The position numbers were made by a program, and so were the translations under genes. Source: Anas platyrhynchos (Eukaryota; Chordata; Aves; Anseriformes; Anatidae). From it: a stretch of 64,000 bases of DNA. This document shows, in pieces, positions 37,601-46,600 of this stretch. Location: the NCBI RefSeq assembly GCF_047663525.1, contig NC_092591.1:33823001-33887000 (forward strand), given 5' to 3'. The notes under the pieces were generated by a model. It saw nothing but the letters and a program-made list of their open reading frames with translations, had not been told where the DNA came from and did not search any database. The stretch's first letter is position 1; each line of letters starts with the position of its first letter.

Positions 37601-40600
37601 CCAGATACCATGCTCCTAATTCTTCGGATGAAAAAATATCAGAAAGTCCTATGAAGGTATATGCTCTCCTCTTTCCTTTTGGTATCACATCTCCATTTTA
37701 AAGATAAACTTTCATCTCAAGTGCGACTCTAATGCAATTTATTTATCTTCTGTGTATTTATTATTAAATGCAAGAAATGAGTATGCATAGGTGGGGGAAG
37801 GGGCTCAGTCCAAATTTATTTATTTATTTATTTTTTTTTTTAAAAAAAAAAGGACTGCCACTGGCATCAGTGGGTTTTGTATTCAACTCTATGTACAGGA
37901 GGAACATCTACCTCTTACTTACTACTACGTTTTCTTAAGTGTTGTGTTCTTGGTATAAATAACTTCTACAGCACACATGAAGTAATAAACAAGTGAGAAA
38001 TGCTTTTATGTGCCTAAGAAGCCAGTACGTAGGTTTATGTAGACTGCAGTGCTGGGCAAAGGATTTCTGAAAACAGTAGTTTAAATGATGTGCTCTCAGG
38101 CAAGTTAAAGACAATGCAGAAGCCTTTCAAACCCAAACTCCTTGCAGTCCTTCTGAGGCTTGTGCTGTATTTTCGGGTTGCTTTGAAGCCTGTTTCACTA
38201 ACTGTCCATGGTAACTAACAGTGATGTAGTTGAAATCAGGTACAGAGCTACCTGCTGTGAGGGTGGGGTGTGAGCCTGTTGTACACCTTGTACATTGGAG
38301 CGGGCCGGTATGTATGTTTTTGGCTGAGATAAAGATGGGTTACAGGATGCTCTGCCTGCCTTGCTTTCTCCTTGTACTCTCCTCTTGAGATTATGGTATG
38401 AGACCCTTCCTTAAAAAGAATCTGACACCCAACAGAAGAGCTGATGCAGTTAGAGCCATAATGAGCTCATTCTGCCTGTGAGGACAAAGTGGGTGTCAAG
38501 AGCCAGGCTTCAGGAGTCAACCTTGAGATCCCTCCTGAGTCCAGCAGGCTCAGAAGTGTTATCACTGGACCTGTGAATGATGTCAAAAACACATTAAGAC
38601 TTTTTAAGTAATATTTTGTCATGAAATAAATACCATAATAATACAAAACCTGTAAGAATAATTATGAAATAACAAATCTTCTAACCTGTAGAAATAAGTA
38701 ATTACTACCTGTCAACCTTTGTGGACATTTTAACAAAGAAACTTGACATCAGAGTCTGTCAACACTTCTGTTTCTTGGTAGATGTCTGTAGTGATCAATA
38801 TCCATGGCGTCTTTTGTATCTGCAATGTCTGTTGGCCTCTATTTATGTGTACCCATGAAACAAAATAGAAATGAAAACAGTTTAACTCCAGGGAAAAAAA
38901 AATGTGTCCTGTATTTGATGAAATCATTTCACTTATTAGTAGACTTTTTTTACAAAACAAAAACATTGGGCTCAAATGTGTGATTTTGCTGTAATACTGT
39001 GGCTTAACTAAGTAGCTTTGCATTGCAAAACCTGAAAGCTCATGAATAGAAAGGGCTGCTCATGATCTTTTCTTTTAAGGTTGATGTGATTATGTTGGTC
39101 ATTTCTTGTGGGTCAGCATTTCATGCTTCTTGCTTGTGCTTCTGACACCAAGCTTTCATGAAGACCATAGCTGAATAGCACAACATGAAATCTTCAGGTG
39201 TCTGTTGAAACATTGCAAATCAAGCATGTGTTTTGAATATTGTGTGCTGTTAGATTACCTTTGTTCTTTAAACTGGTTAATATGGTTGCTTCTCCAGCAG
39301 AATCCTCAAATCTGGAGCAGAAAGCAGAAGACAGAGGAAGAAGCCTTTGCTCATTACCGCCAGACACACACAGCAAATGAACGCCGGCGGCGTAATGAAA
39401 TGAGAGATCTCTTTGACAAGTTGAAGAGAGCTCTGGGGTTGCACAATCTTCCCAAGGTCTCCAAATGCTACATTCTCAAGCAAGTAAGTATTATGAGTTT
39501 GCCTAGGAGCTTCTAGTTCATCCATGCAGGCATCCTGGCATTTTTGCCCAACTACCTCTTTATTAGACTGCTCTTGAGCTTGGAGGAGGTGATCCTTGAA
39601 TATTAACCAGCTTTCCTGACCTCCTCTACCCTCCTGGGCCTTATCCTATGGGACTCTTTCAAGCAGATCTTTAAAGAGGTCAGAGTCTGCTCTCCTAAAG
39701 TCCAGGGTTGTGAACTTGCTTTTCATACTCCTCCTGTGATCAGGATCCTGAACACCACCGTCTCATGGTGACGGCAGCCAAGGTTGATTTGACCTTCACA
39801 TTCCCAACAAGCTCCTTGTTGGGGAGTATGAGGTCCAGCACAGCATGTCCCTTTGTTGGCTCTTCTGTCACTTGGAGAAGGAAGTTACCCCGTAGTGTAC
39901 AGACCTTTAAGAGAGGCACTGCTGCATGTTGAGTTCCTAGAAAGGGGGGCTGGGGAATTTCTCCATAATGGCGCCTTTGTAGGAACATCCTTACCTACAT
40001 GCAAATGCTGGAGGTGCAGACACCATTTAAACCCCATTTTGTGATTCCTCCCCATCACATCCCCCTATGTCCTTTGTTCAGCAGCCCTGTCCATGACGCA
40101 CAGGGCTGCTAGTTATTTGCTGTTTACCCTATCATTTGCAGATTAAAACCCTCCTTATTAGTTCAGCCATTCTGCTGGCAAAAATGTATTTGTGCCCCTT
40201 AGTGAGGCAGATCCTGTTTATTCCAAGCAGCTGGGTTCCATAGTCACAGATGCTTAAGGGTTGTTAGACATTGGAACAGGCTGCCCAGGGAAGTGGTGGA
40301 GTCACCATCCCTGGAAGTCTTTAAAAGATGTTTAGATGTAGAGCTTAGGGATATGGTTTAGTGGGGACTGTTTGTGTTAGGTTAGAGGTTGGACTCGATG
40401 ATCTTGAGGTCTCTTCCTACCTAGAAATTCTGTGATTCTGTGATTCTGTGCCAAAACCCTTTTGCTAGCACCAGTTCTGAAGGCAGTTACTGATTTGTAC
40501 CATCAGTGCTCTCCTCCCCACAGCCTTTCTGCTTACTGGCAGGATTAAAGAGAACTCCACCTGGGTTCCCACACCCTTGCCTGCTGCCCCCAGAGCTCTG

Positions 40601-43600
40601 TGGTCACTTCTGGTACTGTCCAGGTTTTCCCTAGCAGCATTGTGTGTACCCACATGGAGTTAGGAGCAGGGGCTATTAGTCAGAGGGCTGGATCAGCTTT
40701 GGCAGTTGCTCCACGGTATCCTGGATTCATGCCCCCCACTCAGAAGTCACCAGCTTCCATCCTGCCCTCTCTCCAGCAATTACCTCAACACTGGGGGTGG
40801 ACACTGCCAGCTTCTCTCCTTCAGCTCTTCAAGTCACTGTCACAGGGAAGAGCCTCTCATCTCCCTTTCACCTTCTGTGATGCTGTGCAGCCTGCAGTAG
40901 TCAGTGGTCTGAAGTCTTTGAGTGAGTGTGTGATATTCAGCAGAGAACTTCAGGCACCTTTACAGGACTGTAGAATAAAACAACACATGAAACAACTTGT
41001 ATTCTCAAAAGCTTAATCTTGGTGCCACAGATGCATGTGTTCAGATTAGCCCTCTCCTTGTATCCTTTGTGAATTTATCCATGGAAGTTTACATCTTAAT
41101 TCCCCAGTGGTTTACTGCGTAAATCCAGGCAGTTTTGAAATATGCAGAAGACATCTTGGTTAATGCAGGAGAAGATAACATTTCACTAAGTATTATACTG
41201 ACATGCATAAAATACTTAATTGTAAAGATGCAAATGACAGGAAATAAAACATCAGTTGTAGATGGATAATTATGCTTATCAGCTGTACCTTAAAATTGTG
41301 GCATAAAAGTACTTTTTTTCTTTAAAACAGCAGAACTTTGGAGGAAGGATGACCAAGATGTTTATCACTTTTCAGCCTGTGTTTAGGGAAATCTGTATTT
41401 ACACAGCCTGCTTTTCACATCCTTTCTCAAAGTCTTACTTTCTCATGATAATGAAAATAAATTTCATAAAGATTTCTTGGAAGGAAAAGTATTTTATTAT
41501 TTTGTGTATTGTTGGTTTATAAATTATTTCCCTGACTTTTTTTTAGGCATTTGATGAAATTCAGGCATTGACCGATCAGGCAGATAAACTTACTGGACAG
41601 AAGAATTTACTGGCACGTAAACAGGATACTTTGATTCGGAAAGTATCCACGCTTTCAGGTGAGACTGTTTTTTGGGTACAAACTAGCTAGAATAATGAAA
41701 TAAAAAGGCTTTCAAGGGTGAGAGAGAGTAATTTTCTGTGGGTCTGGGTGAGTCATTAATGTTCACTTAAAATTTAGACTCTTGACGCCAGATGAAGACC
41801 TGCCAGGCTCTGACTCAGCGATACACTCATGCTGATAAGAAATGCTTTTATTTTCCTGTATGCCTAAAGGAAGCATAGAATGATCTCGGTGCTGCAAACC
41901 ACAGGCTTGGGTTCCTGTGTGTAGGGTACGTTTTAGTGAGGAAAAAACTTCATTACATCATTGGTCACTTCCTTAAACAGCTTTTCTGCTCAGTGCTTCA
42001 GAAGTATGTACAGTTATGTTCTTGATCAGTTTCAAAACCTCTGACTCTTTGATGAACATTGCAAATAACTGTGTGTGTTGTTTTTCTGAAAAATAGGGCC
42101 AGTAGTGTCCAGATGTAGGAGGCAGCTCTGTCCACAAAACAGAATTGTGATAAATTCTGAGCTTCTGCTCATGGGGGGATTTGAAGACCCACGTGACATT
42201 TATTTTGGCTTTCTGGGAGGTTAGGTAAAGGTAAACTTAGTTAAAGATAGGCTGTCATCTTAGAGCCTGAACTCTAAGTAGGAAACAAGTCAGTGTAGCT
42301 ATTTCAACTTCAGTCATAACAAATTGTGAGCATCTACAGGAAACATACAATGTGTAAAATCTTGTTTTGATACAAAAATGGTGACGTTAAATAGTGGTAA
42401 ACTGTAGGCAAGTTTTCCTTTAAAAGTAATTGGAGTAACAGGGCTCATCAGTCCAAGAAATTTCATACAACGCGAAAGTAACATTTTGTCTGTTAATAAC
42501 AGTTAGCATTAGGAAAGATGTGAGATTTTTCTCCACAGCTGTGGGTATTTTCAATAAGTACTAGTGCTCTTCTAAGCTGATTTTTGCTTATCAAAGTTGT
42601 GTTTAAGTTATTCAATGCATGGATGCTTCTGAAGGGAAAAAATGTCTTGGAATAAATACTTTTTTTTTTTTTTAAAGTATGCTATTTACAGGAGGGGGCT
42701 TTCTACTGTAAAGTAGTTGGATGGTGTCAATGTGAGATTTTCGGTTCTTTAGCTTTGAAGATAGATTAATACTGATGTGATGATCCTTGTGGGTCTCTTC
42801 CAACTTCTATGATTCTATGATAATTTTTATGTAGGGAAGACAGAAGAGGTTGTCCTAAAGAAGCTAGAATATATGTACGCCAAACAAAAAGCCGTAGAAG
42901 CACAAAAAAAGAAGAAACAGCCAGCAGAATCTGTTGTAACCTCAACTGCTACCACACAGCAAGAAGCATCTTGTGTTCAATCCAGAGACCTGGTCAAAGC
43001 GGCTATGACAAATAGAAGAGGCAAGCCATTGATACTTGCCAAAAAAGGAAGCCATGCCACAGGTGGGCTAAAAATGATGTACCTTTCATATAAAGGGAAA
43101 GAAGACATTACAGGAGCATCCCATGGGAGGGCAAAACAGTTAGACTGCTTCTGCAGGCAGCTTACCTCTTGAAGTAGAATTAAGTAAAGGACCAGAAAGT
43201 GTCTATCCAAGAGGTATGGAAAACATTTGCTTTCAGTATATAGGAGGCTAGTACCGCTGAGGTCTTCAGATGAACACGGCTTTCAGAATGATGAAAAATG
43301 CGTTGCTATTTAGTTGGTCTTCAGCCTCATGGAGTTTCACTGCAATCCTGTAGGAATTGGTGGTTCTTTACTGCTGACTCAAAGACGGAAGCTCAACCCT
43401 GAGAATACTGCAGCTGCTGGAGTAGATTTAGCTGGTTATAGAGGTGGAAGAAGATTTGCTTTTAAATTAAAGGATAGAATTGTCAGACACTTGAGAAATT
43501 TTTGGTGCTGGGAATTTGCAGAGAAGTAATTGATGTTTACAGAGACTTTTCCTACCTAGGAAGGCACAAAAGAATTGCATAAATCCAACCTTTCGTATTT

Positions 43601-46600
43601 TTACCACTATAATACTCTGTAGCAATCTGGTGATGTTTATTTGTTTTGGTAATCATAGATCTTGAAGTGGTCTTCAGCTTTTATAAACAACTGATTGTTT
43701 TGGTTCCCCAAGCCTTGTTTTTGTCCAGTCCAGGGGAAGTTTGGCATCAGAATTTGGATGTGGTGTGAAAATTTCTTTCCATTCTTTGACTGAACAAAGT
43801 CCCCTTGTAATTTCACCAAGACTGCTGTGATATTTGATCAGGATGCCACTCTGAAAGGTTAAGATTATATTATAGTGCATGAAAAGGCAGTACAGACTGG
43901 TTCTAGCTGCATAGATCAGGTTCCTGAAGCCTGTGTAGCTTCTGTAGCAGCTTTCATATCTTGGGCTCACAAACCTTTTAGTCGGAGCATCTTGCACACC
44001 TGTGCTTGATGCTGGATTGCAGGATGTTGTTTGCCATCAAGGGTGCTATGCCAAAATAAATTGCTGATTTACATGTTTCTTTTTTACAGAGGACATCTCC
44101 CCCTCGCTCACACTGACTGCTGCAAGCCTAGTGATGACTCCACAGGGGCAGGTGCTTACGCTGAAGAGCCCCCTGGTACCAGGGCAGGTAGCAGCTGTTC
44201 CTTCCACACTCTTGCAGGCTGAGCTAAAGCCTCGAGCTGCCACCACCACTGTGACAGCACAGCCAGGTATGATCATTGAGAACATGCTAATGAAAATACC
44301 GGGCTATTCACTAATGTTTACAGTTTACAGAATAACTTGTTCTTTAGTTTTTCTTTTAATTTTTCATTCTTTGAAACCTAGTGAGGTAGAACCTCATTGA
44401 TAAAAGAAACTTGAAATGATTAAGTCAAATGGCCAGTTTATCAACAGGTAAGTACAATCTGTTCAGTTTTTACTGAAGGAGGTGGGAACTCTAAAGAAAC
44501 TCGAGCCAAGAGAAAGAACATAGGGAAGATCTCTTAATTATCTAACCACTTTGTATTTCTATTTTTTACCACTTTCAGGTGGTATTACAGTGTCAAGTCT
44601 TGCATAGAATTGTAAGGCTTTTATTTCCAAGCTTGACTTGTGTGTCTGAAAGGATCTTGTTTCCACCCCATCCCCCTCCCCCTTTTTTTGGATAAGGTAT
44701 TGCTTCTGTGATGATTCAGCTGCCAGGATCAACAGTTCCTGTCCAAGTAAAGGGAATTCTTACCAACTCTACTATTCCTATTACACTGTCAGCTGTTGCT
44801 GGAAACCCAGTGCCCTCAACAGTAGTGTCAGCTACAGAGCACCATTCAGGTAGGCTCTTTGTGTTTTGTTTTGTTTTGTTTTGTTTTTTGTGGATCTTTT
44901 TGCTTTTATGTAGGGAAGGTTACCCTTGCAAAAAATGAGGCTAAATTGTTTTTTCATTAGGAAGTAATGATAGGTGTCACTGTCTGGGTTTTCAAAGAAA
45001 ATCGCTATTCAATGTTTTGAACAGATCAGAAGGGCTTTAAGGGACTGAATATAAAACCAATCCTCCCTGCCCTCAACAAAGTAAGAGGGAGCATAGCCTG
45101 CAGTGTGTGCATGGTCTAATGCATCCTGCTGGGGAAGCTGCAGGAAAAGAATAGTAAAGGGGCTGTTAAAAATGTATGCCTGTTACATCCAGGCTCTTTC
45201 TCTGGTGCAATCTCTTCCCATACCATGCTGCCCCTGCTGCCAGTTGGAGGTTGCATCTGAGAGCAAAGATGTTGTTCAAGACCAAGTACTGTATGTTGGG
45301 TCTAGGTGTGGAGTGGTTCCTGCCAGTGTTGCGCTTGCTGCTTGTCATCCCCTGTGTTAGAACAAAGCTGTTCATGTTCTGCTTCATTGTAGTCATTTCA
45401 GCATAATGAATTGTCAAAAAAAAAATGTGAGTTAACTTCAGATGTGGGGCTGGGGAAAAATCTGAGTGTTAAAAATGAGAAACTGCTGTGAGGCAAAAGT
45501 AAATCATGTGGTAGGCCATGAAATGCCACTGTGGTATTGTGCACAAAAACACTATTTCAAAATAGAAGTGTAGAAGTAAACTGAGAAAACGGTGAGGGAG
45601 GAAATTACCATTGTTTTCCTTTGTGAATCGCTGTAAGAGTTGTAGGCATTGCAGTTGCTTTCATTTGTGCCAGCCTGCTGAAGAAAGGGACTGGTCAAGT
45701 GTGGTGGTGGCTGAGTTGTTTCTTGTTTGTTTGTCTGAAGTTGAAAATTAAACTTTTATTGTTTCAAGGCTTCACTTGACCAAAACTGTGCAAGTGGTTT
45801 AAATTGTGAATAGTGGCTTATTTGAGGAAGATGTAAAAAGTGAGTAAGTTAAATATAATTAGAAATTATCTTGTAGTTGGCATGGATTCTGATGGATTGT
45901 GCTTTGTTCGGTTTTTCAGAAAGTGAAGATTCATTCATGATGCCAAAGATTGTTAATGTAACATCACTGGCAGCTGAAGGAAGTATGAATCTGAACCCAA
46001 ACAGAAACAAAAATTCTAATGCAATGACAGCTGCAGCTACTCAGGCTTCTGAGAAATCCTTGGTAGTAGCACCTCTTGAAAGTAGGAAGAGTGACAGCAT
46101 CCTTTCGGAAGAAAAGGCCAAACAGTGTCCTGGAGACAGTGGAGGAGATGGAAGAAGTACCACAGGTACCACCAAAGGTTTCTTTGAAAATAAAGATGGT
46201 TTTCCACAGATCCAGAACGTGTCTTGTACAAAGGAACGCCCAGAGTCCTTTGGCAAAAAGCTCTGCATTGGAGAGTTTGTAGGAAGCCAAGCCAGAAAGA
46301 AAGACAGCGATCCTGGAGGAGAGAGATTAAAAATGAAAGAATTGCCATTCCGCAAGCTGCAGCTCAAAGATTCGAGGATAGAAATGGAACTGAGGAAGGT
46401 AGCTTCTGCAATGGAGGAGGCAGAACTGGATACAGGTGAGTTACTGAGCAGCATTGAGGAGAGTGATGACACTGATGAGACCCTCACTTCTCTGCTCAAT
46501 GAGATCGCTTTCCTCAATCAGCAGTTGAATGATGATGCTTCAGGTATGTCGGAGCTGCCCAGCACTCTAAACTCAGATTTCTCCCATGGAGATGCAGAAG

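Larger units (their letters stand above)
39484..41546 (+). other. MGA: MGA intron (2.1 kb) largely made of CR1
   Basis: About 1.4 kb is an interrupted antisense CR1 with a sense CR1 nested inside. The last 0.5 kb (about 40.97-41.55 kb) is unique. Confidence 0.85.

Noticed and set aside
37657..39297. Search for an additional exon matching the mammalian proline/lysine segment N-terminal of the bHLH
   Set aside because: No matching sequence was found. Frame is already intact without it.
40600..41016. 138-codon plus-strand frame
   Set aside because: It is antisense to the CR1 ORF1 esterase remnant.
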